Numbered from the stretch's first letter, positions 19,567 through 29,332 are shown. The stretch: 64,000 bases of DNA from Whitmania pigra (GCA_021613335.1 JAJTWR010000070.1:62001-126000); one strand, 5' to 3'. Notes: generated from the sequence alone by a model not told the origin. Numbers and translations are program-made.

Positions 19567-20804
19567 TTTAATTTTTCGCGCCGGTAGGCGGCGTCTAAAA
19601 CAATAATACCGCAGGCAATATATACGGCATTGTAGATGTTAAATACCAGCATTGAGTAAAATGCGGTGATAATAAAAAGATAAATTTTGAAGAGATTAGA
19701 AAAATGGAGTTTAGAAAGAATAAATGCAATCAGCGCAAAACGAAAAAAGAGTAATAAGTACCCCCCCTCAAGAAGTAGGCGAAATAATTCTTCTTCATAA
19801 TAAATATCGTTCAAATAAGAGCTCTTGCCCCATTTAGACAAAGAGCCTTGGTAAGTGGCTCCCAAACCAATCCCGGTAAAATCATGCTTGAAATTATGGT
19901 AGGCAATATTTTTAAAATCTATATACACGCGTTCTTGTCCTTCGCTTGAGTTCATTGTCAGTCTATCGTAAAAATTATTCCAGCTTTTTTCAAATCTGCT
20001 GTTTAGCGAAGTCGGATCGTCAAATAATGTATTGATAAATATAAAAACAATAGTAAAACCTACCGAGCGAATAATTTGTTTGCCGTTTTTTATTTGGAGT
20101 TCGGTAATTGAAAATACCAAGATGGTTGCCACATAAACTACCACCATACTTCTTGATCCGCTCAAAAGACAGCCATAAAGGCCAAAAAGTAAAAAAATAA
20201 GATTCCAGGGGTTGTTTTTGTATGTTTTAAGTCTGTATAACAAAAAAAACAGAAAAAAAAACAGAAACGAGGTATAACCGGCAATATAACTGAACGTTCC
20301 GGTAGCGCGGACAGCGTCTCCTATATAGGCGGTATTAATTGCTTCCGAACTGTCAGAAACGGCAAATCGGTTTATCCAAGCGTCAGGCGCTGATATATAT
20401 TGAATAGATGCCAGTATTATTTCTATAACTCCCAAAGTTAAAAATACTTTGTTCCAGTACTTTTCATTTATTTGCTGATCTGACAGTAGATAACCAAACA
20501 TCAATACATAAAAACCCAAATGAATAATGAGCCCGAATAAAGAATGGTACCAGGTTAGTTGCATGGGGTTTACGGCACATATCAGTAGGTAAAAAAAATA
20601 AAAGACTAACCAAGCGCCAGTTTGCCGGTTTTCTTGTTTTTTTAGGACAAAAAAGCAAATAAGCGGCGAAACCAGCTGTATAAGCAGCACAATATTATTT
20701 AATAAATTAGAGATATCTCCCCATTTTCTTATGGCGCCAGAAAGTGTCGTAAATAACACAAGGTAAATAACTGCCTGATATAAATTGATTTTATTTTTGA
20801 ACAC
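19563..20804 (-). CDS. Wzy-like / O-antigen ligase-like multi-pass membrane protein
   Basis: A 413-residue protein with about 10-12 predicted membrane spans and a large periplasmic loop around residues 270-330 (NSRFEKSWNNFYDRL ... GIGLGATYQGSLSKWG). This is the layout of Wzy polymerases and WaaL ligases. The short GSRS motif (LLSGSRSMVVVYVA) is also typical. In Bacteroidota, Wzy-like proteins of this size occur next to XrtY-type exosortases, and an exosortase-like fusion lies 4 kb downstream. No Wzx flippase is seen in the window, so a ligase role or work with the ABC exporter is possible. Confidence 0.8.
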   Translation of the reverse strand: MFKNKINLYQAVIYLVLFTTLSGAIRKWGDISNLLNNIVLLIQLVSPLICFFVLKKQENRQTGAWLVFYFFYLLICAVNPMQLTWYHSLFGLIIHLGFYVLMFGYLLSDQQINEKYWNKVFLTLGVIEIILASIQYISAPDAWINRFAVSDSSEAINTAYIGDAVRATGTFSYIAGYTSFLFFFLFFLLYRLKTYKNNPWNLIFLLFGLYGCLLSGSRSMVVVYVATILVFSITELQIKNGKQIIRSVGFTIVFIFINTLFDDPTSLNSRFEKSWNNFYDRLTMNSSEGQERVYIDFKNIAYHNFKHDFTGIGLGATYQGSLSKWGKSSYLNDIYYEEELFRLLLEGGYLLLFFRFALIAFILSKLHFSNLFKIYLFIITAFYSMLVFNIYNAVYIACGIIVLDAAYRREKLK

Positions 20805-21843
20805 TTTTTATAATCAAATCCAATGTTTTTTTGTAATTATCTATTGAGAATTTCTCTTTCTCGGTAAGAGTTTCTTTTATTAATTCGGATAGCAATTTTT
20901 CATCTTTTATGATTGTTTCCATTTTTAAGGCCAAATCGTTAATGTTAAAAGATTGGAAGCAGCGGGCTGCTTTGCCGCCTGCTTCAAGCATTGACGGTTG
21001 ATTGGAACAAAGAATGGGCGTTCTACAAAAAAGAGCTTCCGCAAACACCAGAGGACAGCCTTCTATGTGCGTGGTTGACGGTAATATTAAACATTTACTG
21101 CTCATATACAAGTCTGCAATTTTATTTCCATCTATTCGGCCTAAAAAATCCATATCAAGTTTATTTGATTTGCAATATAATTTAAGCTTATGCTCATCAA
21201 TTCCAGAGCCTGCAACCGCTACTTTTGGATGAATATTTTTTTGCTTTAACCTAAGCAGGGCTTCTGCCAATAAAAAAACGCCTTTTCCATCAATAATTCT
21301 TCCTACAAAACAAAAATCGTAAGTTTTTTTTTGTTTTAAAGCGCTATCAAAATCTATGTATTGAATCAAGTTAGGGTCGATTGGATTATAAAGGACAAAG
21401 GATTTTTTATTACCTAATTTAAGGTTCTGCTTAGAATCTTTGGTTAACGTTACATTAATTGATATTAGTTTGGCAATGGTTTTTCTAAAAATATTTTCAA
21501 GTTTTGCTGTTATCGTTTTATTTTGGTTTTGATTATATAATGTAGCGTTTTGATAAATAATCACTATTTTTTTTGCTAGTAATAATGCGGGTAGGATAGC
21601 TTTTAAAGCTATGCCTCCGTTTACAATTAACAGGTCTGTATTTTTTAAAAGGGATAACATTTTTAGCGGGCTTTTACTTCTAAAAATGTTGTTAGTCAAA
21701 TCGTTATCGAGTTTATCAAGAGTTTCAGTTAATAAAAAACATTGATGGTTTTGTTCTGTTAACGAATTTTTTAGAATTAGCGAATTTTTTTCTAAACCGC
21801 CTAAATCCGGTATGTATTTTTTTGAATAGATTAAAATTTTCAT
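20791..21843 (-). CDS. Family 4 glycosyltransferase
   Basis: A GT-B glycosyltransferase of about 350 residues when started at the ATG at 21843 (MKILIYSKKYIPDLGGLEKN). The frame is open to 21864, but the extra seven residues are not family-like. The donor domain contains FCFVGRIIDGKGVFLLAEAL, shown by VGRIIDGKG, and the C-terminal CLILPSTTHIEGCPLVFAEALFC with the EX7E-like EGCPLVFAE. Base composition is more AT-rich than in the three glycosyltransferase genes downstream, suggesting a different origin. It overlaps the Wzy-like gene start by 14 bases. Confidence 0.9.
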   Translation of the reverse strand: MKILIYSKKYIPDLGGLEKNSLILKNSLTEQNHQCFLLTETLDKLDNDLTNNIFRSKSPLKMLSLLKNTDLLIVNGGIALKAILPALLLAKKIVIIYQNATLYNQNQNKTITAKLENIFRKTIAKLISINVTLTKDSKQNLKLGNKKSFVLYNPIDPNLIQYIDFDSALKQKKTYDFCFVGRIIDGKGVFLLAEALLRLKQKNIHPKVAVAGSGIDEHKLKLYCKSNKLDMDFLGRIDGNKIADLYMSSKCLILPSTTHIEGCPLVFAEALFCRTPILCSNQPSMLEAGGKAARCFQSFNINDLALKMETIIKDEKLLSELIKETLTEKEKFSIDNYKKTLDLIIKSVQK

Positions 21844-21953
21844 ATTATAGGTTATAATGCGCATACAATTTAAGAAAGAATATCTTGTTGATAAGATTTC
21901 TTAAATAACCGCTAATCTTAACATAAATTGATACGCGAAAACCATTATTCTCG

Positions 21954-22955
21954 CTATGGTTTTCTAAAAAAGTTTATTAGTCTTTTTATCTTATGTTTTA
22001 AATTTAAAGGTAGGGCTTGTCTTAAAAAATTTTCTAAACTTCTCCTTCTTTTTTTTGCTTTTTCGTTATTAAGGTAAAAACATTTTAACGACTTAAAGTA
22101 GTGATAATTATTATCCAGAATATCATTTCTGTATTCTTCAAAAAGCGTCTTTAAATCCGGTCTTGTTTCTAGGTTGTATCTATTATGAAAAGAAGCTATA
22201 GCTTCTTTTGAAGGATTAAAGTGGCTGTAATGGAAAAAAACAAGAGGATATTTGTTATTTACCATATAAGTTGAGTTAATTTTGGAAATCATTCTTTCGT
22301 GTAAATTCCAATGAGCAACATTTAGGCCTAAGTTTTTGTATACTAGTATATTATTAAAGTAAATTGGAAATAAATTTGTCCATAATTGGTCTACAAAGTA
22401 ACCTCGCGTTAAATCTAAAATGCATTGTGATTCCAGTCTGCTTGCCCACCAGTCTAATACTTTGTTTGTATTTAGAGATTTTTTTGTGGCTAAAAAACCA
22501 AGATTATACAAGCCGGTTCTGAAAATATGTAATTCCGTAGGAATAAATCCGTCGTTAATTGGTGTTACAATGTGGGGCGACAGAACAATATCGTATGTTT
22601 TTAGTTGCTCAAGTATTGGGTTAAAGTTTCCATAAACTTTAATATCCGGATCTAAGTAGATTATATTTTCAGTGTTGCTAACATGCTTATAAAGCCATTT
22701 AAAATAGAAAGGCTTTACAGAAGTTAATAGCTCTACAATACTGTATCTTTTAACCATTTCATCAAATTTATTGATCCCTAAAGAATCAACCCAAAGTAAG
22801 TTTTGGTTAGGTAGGCCTAAATCTATTTCATTGATGTTTTTGTCTACCAGCCCAATGATAATTTTCCAGTCAGGGTTTGTTTTTTTGATTGAGTGGTATA
22901 AAACTCTGGCTTGGGCAATATAATTAATGGCGCAAAGTGTAAAAACAATATTCAT
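21954..22955 (-). CDS. GT8-like glycosyltransferase (GT-A, DPD motif)
   Basis: A 333-residue protein with a GT-A fold of the GT8 type. It starts MNIVFTLCAINYIAQARVLYHS, of which CAINYIAQARVLYHSI is the typical first helix. The metal-binding motif is YLDPDIKVYG (about residues 95-104). VAHWNLHER and VFFHYSHF near the C terminus match the second half of a family common in surface polysaccharide loci, also represented here by the gene at 37297-38367. The C-terminal 30 residues are strongly basic and may contact the membrane. It overlaps its upstream neighbour by 4 bases. Confidence 0.85.
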   Translation of the reverse strand: MNIVFTLCAINYIAQARVLYHSIKKTNPDWKIIIGLVDKNINEIDLGLPNQNLLWVDSLGINKFDEMVKRYSIVELLTSVKPFYFKWLYKHVSNTENIIYLDPDIKVYGNFNPILEQLKTYDIVLSPHIVTPINDGFIPTELHIFRTGLYNLGFLATKKSLNTNKVLDWWASRLESQCILDLTRGYFVDQLWTNLFPIYFNNILVYKNLGLNVAHWNLHERMISKINSTYMVNNKYPLVFFHYSHFNPSKEAIASFHNRYNLETRPDLKTLFEEYRNDILDNNYHYFKSLKCFYLNNEKAKKRRRSLENFLRQALPLNLKHKIKRLINFFRKP

Positions 22956-23983
22956 GGATTAAATAATTTGTTTTTAATAAAGGACGTATGATTTTCTAAA
23001 GTTTTATTTTTATACCATTCTAAAACACGACAAGATAGCGCATTGCCGTCAAAGTCAAAATTTTCAGGGCTTAAGTATAAATTTTTCATTGTCGATTGTT
23101 TGTCATTCTTGCTAACTTCGTTTATGCCGTAAAGATTAATCACGGCAATTCCGTGAGCTGCATAAGCGGCAAAAATACCCGATTTGTCTATTAATAAATC
23201 TCTATAGTTAATTATTCCCCATTTTGCAGAGGCTAACATATGAGAAATTTCTATATGAGAACGTTGTCCCATTTTTTCAATTTTGATTCCGGCGGGGTAT
23301 TCTATAAATCCGGGCCCTATATCAATTATTTTTTCAATTCGGGTTTGTTGGCAAACTTTGAGTAAACATTCTGAATTATAAACTTTTTGTCTGTTTGGTA
23401 AAGAACCAAAAACTATGGCAAAATTTTGCCTGTTTTGCCAATTTATCGGTTTGGTTATTGGATTGATATTTGAAAAAATTCCAATGTTGTAAACTTTGGA
23501 TGATTTGCTTTTAAGTATCGAAAAAACAACTTCTGTTGAGCAAAATGAATGTTCTGAAAGTTTTAAAATCTGAAACCCTATATACTTTTGTAATGGTTTT
23601 AACCAGAATGACGAATGGTATATTTTGCCCGAGGCGCTAAACTCGTGAAAGAAGCAATATATTTTAAAACCGTGCTTTTTAAGCTTAATCAGTTTAAACA
23701 TTAATTTTAAAGGAATACCTCGCTTATGGTAGCCATACGATACATAGTTAACAAAAATTTTTTGAATAGATAAAGACTTTAAAAGTAATACCAGTTTGCT
23801 TGTTTTTAGGTTTAAACTATAACAATCAAAATCTGTTGAATCACAGTTTTTGTAACTTATAAAAACGGTATGAATTCCGCTTTTTTGTAATTCATTAGCC
23901 AAGTTACAGGCATAATCGCCCACCCCATCAATGCGGGGCGGCAAAGCCGGGACAATTTGAATAATTTTATTTTCTTTCTCCAA
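22952..23983 (-). CDS. Divergent GT-B glycosyltransferase
   Basis: The protein opens with KIIQIVPALPPRIDGVGDYACNLANEL, the core PRIDGVGDYACNLA being a family 4-like acceptor-domain start. The C-terminal half is weakly conserved: SHMLASAKWGIINYRDLLIDKSGIFAAYAAHGIAV replaces the usual EX7E region, so catalytic residues are unclear. The frame is open from 24055, but that part overlaps the acetyltransferase gene by 89 bases and is not family-like. A TTG at 23983, just before the recognisable domain, is my best start. The true start is uncertain. Confidence 0.7.
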   Translation of the reverse strand: MEKENKIIQIVPALPPRIDGVGDYACNLANELQKSGIHTVFISYKNCDSTDFDCYSLNLKTSKLVLLLKSLSIQKIFVNYVSYGYHKRGIPLKLMFKLIKLKKHGFKIYCFFHEFSASGKIYHSSFWLKPLQKYIGFQILKLSEHSFCSTEVVFSILKSKSSKVYNIGIFSNINPITKPINWQNRQNFAIVFGSLPNRQKVYNSECLLKVCQQTRIEKIIDIGPGFIEYPAGIKIEKMGQRSHIEISHMLASAKWGIINYRDLLIDKSGIFAAYAAHGIAVINLYGINEVSKNDKQSTMKNLYLSPENFDFDGNALSCRVLEWYKNKTLENHTSFIKNKLFNP

Positions 23984-24416
23984 TTTTTTTAGCGGGTATG
24001 CCGCCCCAAATTTCGTAAGGCGGAACAGATTGATTAACAATGGCTCCGGCGGCAATTATAGCGCCTTCACCAATATGTGCTCCTTTTAAAATAACTGCGT
24101 TGGCGCCAATCCAAACGTCGCTAGCGATGCTGATGGCTTTGCGGGGGCAATCTTGCTTAACCATTAGTTGATTTTTTGCAGTACCATGATCGTGATCAAT
24201 GAACTTTGAACCGGATGCAATGAGACAATAATCGCCGATTTCGATAAACTCTTGGATATTAAATTCTACATAACTTCCAATAAAAACATGATTACCAATT
24301 TTTATTGACTTACCTCGACTGTAAGGTCCGTCATGTTTAAAATAGCATCCTTTTTCAATAATGCAGTAATTGCCAATCGTTATTTTATGAGGCCAAGTAA
24401 AATTTGGTTTGTTCAT
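23967..24416 (-). CDS. Hexapeptide-repeat acetyltransferase (WbbJ/CatB-like)
   Basis: A 149-residue left-handed beta-helix O-acetyltransferase. Hexapeptide turns appear in IKIGNHVFIGSYVEF and IEIGDYCLIASGSKF. The catalytic-site loop has IDHDHGTAK. The acetyl-CoA coil reads ISIASDVWIGANAVILKGAHIGEGAIIAAGAIV (core DVWIGANAVILKG). The end GGIPAKKIG is typical. It probably acetylates a sugar of the polysaccharide. The start codon is embedded in a 14-base tandem repeat. The first upstream ATG opens a five-codon frame whose TGA overlaps this start. Confidence 0.9.
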   Translation of the reverse strand: MNKPNFTWPHKITIGNYCIIEKGCYFKHDGPYSRGKSIKIGNHVFIGSYVEFNIQEFIEIGDYCLIASGSKFIDHDHGTAKNQLMVKQDCPRKAISIASDVWIGANAVILKGAHIGEGAIIAAGAIVNQSVPPYEIWGGIPAKKIGERK

Positions 24417-24444
24417 CTTGGTTTGTTCATTTTGGTTTGTTTAC
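24403..24444. repeat. Three tandem copies of a 14-base repeat over a start codon
   Basis: Plus-strand units TTTGGTTTGTTCAT (24403-24416), CTTGGTTTGTTCAT (24417-24430) and TTTGGTTTGTTTAC (24431-24444). On the minus strand two of the units supply an ATG: the acetyltransferase start at 24416 and a decoy ATG at 24430 opening a five-codon frame. A 14-base unit is not a multiple of three, so copy-number change would alter the start region. Confidence 0.85.
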
Positions 24445-24536
24445 CAAGTTTTAATCCGATTAGCTGCCAATAACAATTGTTAATTAACCTGCATGCGGTT
24501 AAAAAAAATTCTCGCAACTTATAAAATACGATGTAC

Positions 24537-25490
24537 TTATTCATGTTTTAACAGGGTAATAATGGCGTTGGGTACAAATCTTTTGTAAAGTTTAAACCGT
24601 ATAAACTTGCTGTAAAAATATTTGTTAAAAAAGGCCATTTTAATAAAGAAGCTCAAAATATCGCTTATTTTTTTTATGCCAATGCTTTCTTTAAACTGTA
24701 GCATTCTGGATTGGTTGTTTAAATTAAAGAGTTGTTTAAAGCGAGAATCAAAAGCAGAATGGTTTGTTATAAACTTTGTTAAACCTTTGCATGAATTAAT
24801 CATTCTTAGCGCTTTGTTGTTGGTTTTTGCCTGTTTTACGGTGTAATTGGCGCCGTGCAATCGCCAAACAGATAATGGCTCGGAAAAAAAATAAGTATAT
24901 CCGGCAGACATAGCCATTAATACCAACAGTTCATCGATAAACATATCACAATCCGGAGAGATGTTTGAGGGATTAACGGCCGAAGCTCTACAGGCAAAAC
25001 TAGATCCTCCGCCAAAGAAAATTTGTTTATTATAAAAATAGAATAAAACTTTTAAGCCTTGATTTTTTTTGTCCAGTAAAAATGCCGGAATATTTTCTTT
25101 TCCGTTAACGGTTCCATCTTCATCAACAAAAGCAACCAGATTGGCAATATGCGTAAGTGTTGGGTCGGCTTCAAATAAGTCTACGAATCGTTTTATTTTA
25201 TCGGGATAAAAAAAATCATCGGCGTCCAGATTAAAAATGTATTTACCTTTTGCCAGTTCAAAACCCTTGCGGACGGCTGCGGCTTTACCTAAATTTTTTT
25301 GATAATGATAATGTATGTTTTCAGATAAATAAGGAGCTGCAACTTCTTTGGTTCGGTCTGTTGAACCATCATCAATAATGATGATTTCCCAATGAGGATA
25401 GCTTTGCGCCTTGATTGACCCAATGGCCTCGACAATGAAATTTTGATAATTATAGGCGGGAATGATAATGCTCACCTTTAATTGATTCAT
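24537..25490 (-). CDS. Family 2 glycosyltransferase
   Basis: A 317-residue GT-A enzyme. The nucleotide-binding start is VSIIIPAYNYQNFIVEAI, then IIDDGSTDRT, and the metal-binding DADDFFYP at about residues 90-97. The acceptor-side region has GGGSSFACRAS and VWRLHGANYT. It is intact. It is preceded by the methyltransferase gene with 11 bases between them. The donor sugar cannot be told. Confidence 0.93.
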   Translation of the reverse strand: MNQLKVSIIIPAYNYQNFIVEAIGSIKAQSYPHWEIIIIDDGSTDRTKEVAAPYLSENIHYHYQKNLGKAAAVRKGFELAKGKYIFNLDADDFFYPDKIKRFVDLFEADPTLTHIANLVAFVDEDGTVNGKENIPAFLLDKKNQGLKVLFYFYNKQIFFGGGSSFACRASAVNPSNISPDCDMFIDELLVLMAMSAGYTYFFSEPLSVWRLHGANYTVKQAKTNNKALRMINSCKGLTKFITNHSAFDSRFKQLFNLNNQSRMLQFKESIGIKKISDILSFFIKMAFFNKYFYSKFIRFKLYKRFVPNAIITLLKHE

Positions 25491-25501
25491 AACAAAAAAT
25501 A

Positions 25502-26137
25502 TTATATGGTAGCTAGGGTAAGTTGTGAAGGGAATATTTTTCTAAATTTTCCTAATTTTCTAATCAGTTCTAAGTTATTAAATTTTGTCAGTCCGGTAGG
25601 GCCATAAACAAATTTTTGTATGCTTACTTTATATCCAAGTTCTATTAACAAATTACTTATATTTTGAAAATTCCAGTCGTAAAAATGTCTATGAATATCT
25701 TGCGTATATGCGGGAAAAGGGGTTGCCTTATCTATTGGTAATACAATAGCCAGCATTCCGCCGGGTTTTAATAAAGTTTTAAAAAGCGATAACTGATCGG
25801 TAGGGATTAGATAATGTTCTAACGAATGGTTACATAGAATAATGTCGTAATGATTTTTGGGAATTTGGTCTTCGCTATCAAAAACAAGCTGATTGCTTGA
25901 TTCTTTTATTTTATTTCGGCAGTACTCAGAAATATCATAACAGTCTGCCTGTACAGAAAAGGTAATATGACCAAGGCCGCAACCAAAATCAAGAATTTTT
26001 TTTTGTCGTATATCTATACGATTTCGCTCAAAATAGTTATACATATAAAATATGGAAAGCTTACGGGCATAGTCATTTTTAATATTTAATAGACTGAAAA
26101 CGCTTTCAATGTATTCTTTTTCATAATATTTATCCAT
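25502..26137 (-). CDS. Class I SAM-dependent methyltransferase in polysaccharide locus
   Basis: A 211-residue methyltransferase. Motif I is ILDFGCGLGHITFSV (about residues 48-62). NHYDIILCNHSLEHY carries the motif II region and LKTLLKPGGMLAIVLP motif III. The region after it (TQDIHRHFYDWNFQNISNLL) resembles sugar or lipid-glycan methyltransferases in surface polysaccharide loci. Its own upstream gap is 367 bases, so it may start a sub-operon. Confidence 0.88.
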   Translation of the reverse strand: MDKYYEKEYIESVFSLLNIKNDYARKLSIFYMYNYFERNRIDIRQKKILDFGCGLGHITFSVQADCYDISEYCRNKIKESSNQLVFDSEDQIPKNHYDIILCNHSLEHYLIPTDQLSLFKTLLKPGGMLAIVLPIDKATPFPAYTQDIHRHFYDWNFQNISNLLIELGYKVSIQKFVYGPTGLTKFNNLELIRKLGKFRKIFPSQLTLATI

Positions 26138-26504
26138 GCGTTCAAATTTTGGAAAGTAAACGATAAAAATATTGATTTTATTTTAAAGGGAATTTGTTTT
26201 TGCTGTTTAAAATTCTGTTTTTATGGCGCTGATACAATTTAAACAATAGGCCTGCTTTTAATAAAATTAATTAGGGATAATTTTAGGGGCGTGTTCGTTT
26301 AGGTAAGGGTATGGGGTTGTTGTTTAAGTGTGCTGCTATATTTTTGTATTTCTCTGATAAATGGGATGATGGTTAATCAATCCAATACTTATAGGGTTTG
26401 CAATTTATCAAGTAGTTTCTTCAGGGATTTAAAAACCTCAGTCTTTTACCTTCCGCATTTACCGTATGCGGGGCGGTTATAGGCTCTGCAATATCGATAA
26501 TAAT
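26138..26504. other. Intergenic gap inside the polysaccharide locus
   Basis: A 367-base stretch without a usable ORF in a locus whose other genes nearly overlap. It contains a palindrome CCGCATTTACCGTATGCGG (26454-26472), without a T run on either side. I see no recognisable protein remnant. The gap may mark a junction where a gene was lost or where a module was inserted. Confidence 0.5.
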
Positions 26505-27392
26505 TTAATCCTGTAAATCGTAATCATTTAAGATATACTTATTGCCGAGGTGTCTTATGGTAAAATAATCAAGATGTGATAAGGCACAATTCATTGGTTC
26601 AAAATTTTCGAATAAGCAGAAAGTAGACGCAGATTCTAAAACTCCAATACTAACCACTTTTCGGCGCCATTTATATCCTGAGTTTATCCAAATCTTCATT
26701 TGCGGTTTTGATAAACAGTAAAATGCAGCGTACGGGTTTTCATATTTACAATATTTTACGCCGCTAACCGATTTAAAAGAAAAAGATTCAAGGCGTTTGT
26801 AATTGGTTTCAATTTGGTCTCTTTTTGTAATTTGATCAAGATAATGCTTTATGCCTTCAAAAAATTCAAAACGGTGCGGAAATAACAAATATTTATTATT
26901 CGGGCTAACCGCGTTAAATTCCATTATTTTATGTAAAAAGGAACTATCGTTTAGAATAATATCATCTTCTAAAGACAAAAAAAAGTCTCCTTGCCGATAG
27001 TTTTCTTTAAAAATATCGTAAGCGCCGTATCCTACATACATGGGATCAGGTTCTTCAGAATAAACAACTTTTAATTGCTTTTTTAGGTATTGGGGCAATT
27101 CTTCTACCAGCGAGTAACCTTTTTTTGTAAGAATGTTTATTTCATATTTATATCCGTAAAGGGTAATTAATAAATGCTCTAAACAATTGAATAAACGATC
27201 GTATTTTTCGGGATTTTTCAGGTCGGTAACAACATGGGTAATAACCGCAATAATGGTTTGGTTGTTTTTGGGTATTTCAAAATTTTTCCCAAATATGCGA
27301 AAAAAGAAATATCGTTTTTGAAAACATTTGATCTCTAAATAAGAGATCAAATGTTTAAACAGAGCGCATGTATGAGCGATATATTTCATCAT
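26505..27392 (-). CDS. Putative GT-A glycosyltransferase
   Basis: A 295-residue protein of uncertain family. QTIIAVITHVVTDLKNPEKYDRL begins a GT-A-like Rossmann fold, and DFFLSLEDDIILNDSSFLHKI carries a probable metal-binding EDD (about residues 148-150). The C-terminal part has NPYAAFYCLSKPQMKIW, which fits the acceptor domain of small family 2-like enzymes. Its ATG overlaps the reconstructed stop of the upstream glycosyltransferase (ATGA), so translation was coupled before that gene was broken. Confidence 0.65.
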   Translation of the reverse strand: MMKYIAHTCALFKHLISYLEIKCFQKRYFFFRIFGKNFEIPKNNQTIIAVITHVVTDLKNPEKYDRLFNCLEHLLITLYGYKYEINILTKKGYSLVEELPQYLKKQLKVVYSEEPDPMYVGYGAYDIFKENYRQGDFFLSLEDDIILNDSSFLHKIMEFNAVSPNNKYLLFPHRFEFFEGIKHYLDQITKRDQIETNYKRLESFSFKSVSGVKYCKYENPYAAFYCLSKPQMKIWINSGYKWRRKVVSIGVLESASTFCLFENFEPMNCALSHLDYFTIRHLGNKYILNDYDLQD

Positions 27393-28226
27393 CTTTTAAA
27401 TAATAAAATGAAACCAAATTTTATTTGCATAAATCCTTCTGCTATTCTTGGCAACGCTCCTTTATATTGGTACCGGCGTCCTTTTAAAATAACCATTATT
27501 AATCTTTTAACCCCTATTTTAAAATAAAATAAAGAAGATAATTCATTTTTTTTTCCGAATGCTTGGCTCTAAAATAAAGGGCCGATTTTAATCGCTCGTT
27601 AGTTATTTGGATAATATTTTTTGGCAAACGAGAAGGGTGTATTACCAAAGCATCCGGAAGAAATAAAATTTTAATTTGTTTTTTTTTAAACGCCAATGAA
27701 AATCAACATCTTCCATGGCGGCGTATGGAAAATTTTCATCAAATCCGTCTTGAGAAAAAAAAAGTTTTTTGTTAATCATAAAATTACAAGACCAAAGAAA
27801 GCCGCCCGTTTCGTTGATGGGCGATTCTTCAATCATGTTGAGCGGTTTTCTGTCTGCGATAGTTTTACCTTCAAAAACCCTTATTCCCGGATTATATTTT
27901 ATAGCATTTTGATAAGTTTTAATCAATGTTTCGTTTGGCAAAATATCATCATCCAAAAAAATCAACCAATTTCCTTGCGCTTTTTTTGCTCCATGGTTAC
28001 GGTTTGCAGCAGGGCCTTTTTGTGGCCCTTTGTAATATTTTACAATTGGAAATTGTTTTTTTAGCAAAGCGCTCATATCTGTATCACTGTCATCAGAAAC
28101 AATAACCTCCGGGATTGCCGTGCTTGTATTTTGCAGTTGGGCAAGCAAAGCAGACAGGCAGCGTTGTAACATGTCAATTCTGTTACAAGTTGGGATTATT
28201 ATGCTGATAGAACTATCCATTTCCAT
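27389..28226 (-). pseudogene. Family 2 glycosyltransferase broken at two A9 tracts
   Basis: The N-terminal part (194 residues) is a normal GT2: ISIIIPTCNRIDMLQRCLSALL, then VSDDSDTD, the metal site FLDDDILPN and AMEDVDFHWRLKK. The frame is then lost at nine A on the minus strand (27679-27687). With ten, the reading continues into QIKILFLPDALVIHPSRLPK. A second A9 run (27546-27554) breaks the frame again; one extra A there leads to LSSLFYFKIGVKRL and on to a TGA at 27389. That stop overlaps the next gene's ATG in the usual ATGA form, which supports the reconstruction. The intact gene would have about 279 residues. It may be a phase-variable gene, a recent pseudogene or a sequencing artefact. 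Confidence 0.8.
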
Positions 28227-28268
28227 TATTTATTTTTATGCATTTAATCGGTTGCTAAAATTAAATGC

Positions 28269-29248
28269 TTAGTTAAGGGTTTTTATATTGATATTTCGTT
28301 TTTTTGCGATTTTTAAAGATATCGAACGCCATTTCGATTTTATTTTCCAGAGGGGTGTTTTAATAATAACCATTAGCACGCCAATCCAAAACTTGACAGA
28401 GAAAAAATAGCTTATATAATTTGGCTTTGTTTTAAAACTTCCTCTACGAGTAATATAATACGGATATGGGAGAACAGCGCCAAGATAAAAGCAATAAGGG
28501 TATTTAAAAATAAGCAAATGTACGAGCAGATATTCTTTCCCTTGATATTCAATCAGATGATTATCTGCTTTTACTATGCCGTTTATATTAGGGTCTAACA
28601 AGCTGTTTTCAAATAAGATTTTTATCTGGTTGTTTTTTAGAATAACATGCGAAATACTTTCGATAGGGGTGGTAAACTCTAAAACAGGCTTCCCTTTCTG
28701 ATCTATTTCGTAAAATGTATTACCAACCAGAACGCCTAATTCATCAAAACCTAAATATCCCCGTTCTTGCATAACTTTGTGCCAGTCTTTGCTTTTTTCA
28801 TATAAAGTATTACACAGGGCGTTATTACGCATCAAAAAAAACGCTCCGTGCATTCTTCGTTCTATGCAGCTGTAAACGTCAATCCGATCAAGCAGGTCGT
28901 CTGAAATAAATTTGCTGAAATTTCCAACAATCACATCCGGATCTATGTTTCCCCAAAAGTCATAGTTTTTAAGTTCTTGCGAAAATATTATCCCCCAAGC
29001 GGGTTTGTAATCGCAAAGTTTATAGGGATGTCTTATTTCGCATTGCCGGCCAAGCGTTGCGGATATGCGTTGTACAAAAGCTTCAAAAGAGCTTTTTTTA
29101 CAAATACGTTTTTTGGCACATTAAGTTTTTCAATATTGGTAATTATCAACAGATTAAAAGGCTGGTTAGCTACAGATTGAAGGAAATAATCAAAATATGC
29201 GGGTTTTTTGCCGAAAAATGGTAACAGAAGTAAAATTTTATTTTTCAT
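28269..29248 (-). pseudogene. DUF6625-type glycosyltransferase, array copy 1, frameshifted
   Basis: The copy farthest from the operon promoter. It reads like its sisters up to NVFV (residue 49). A base is then missing: TACAAAAAAGC of copy 2 is TAAAAAAAGC here (T7 at 29093-29099 on the plus strand). The frame closes at 29033. The rest is intact in the other frame down to 28269 and carries its own variants, for example LGVLVGNTFYEIDQKG in the variable loop and a diverged tail ending NINIKTLN. The family is described under copy 2. The long intact 3' part argues that the break is recent or reversible. Confidence 0.85.
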
Positions 29249-29332
29249 AAAAGGTATTAAAAAATGGAGTTATAATAAGGCCCGCGTTTGTTCGGATTAT
29301 GCATTTAATCGGGTGCTAAAATAAATGCTTAG

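Noticed and set aside
29033..29248. 71-codon ORF as a separate short gene
   Set aside because: It is only the N-terminal part of array copy 1 up to its frameshift. The tail after NVFV is out-of-frame translation.
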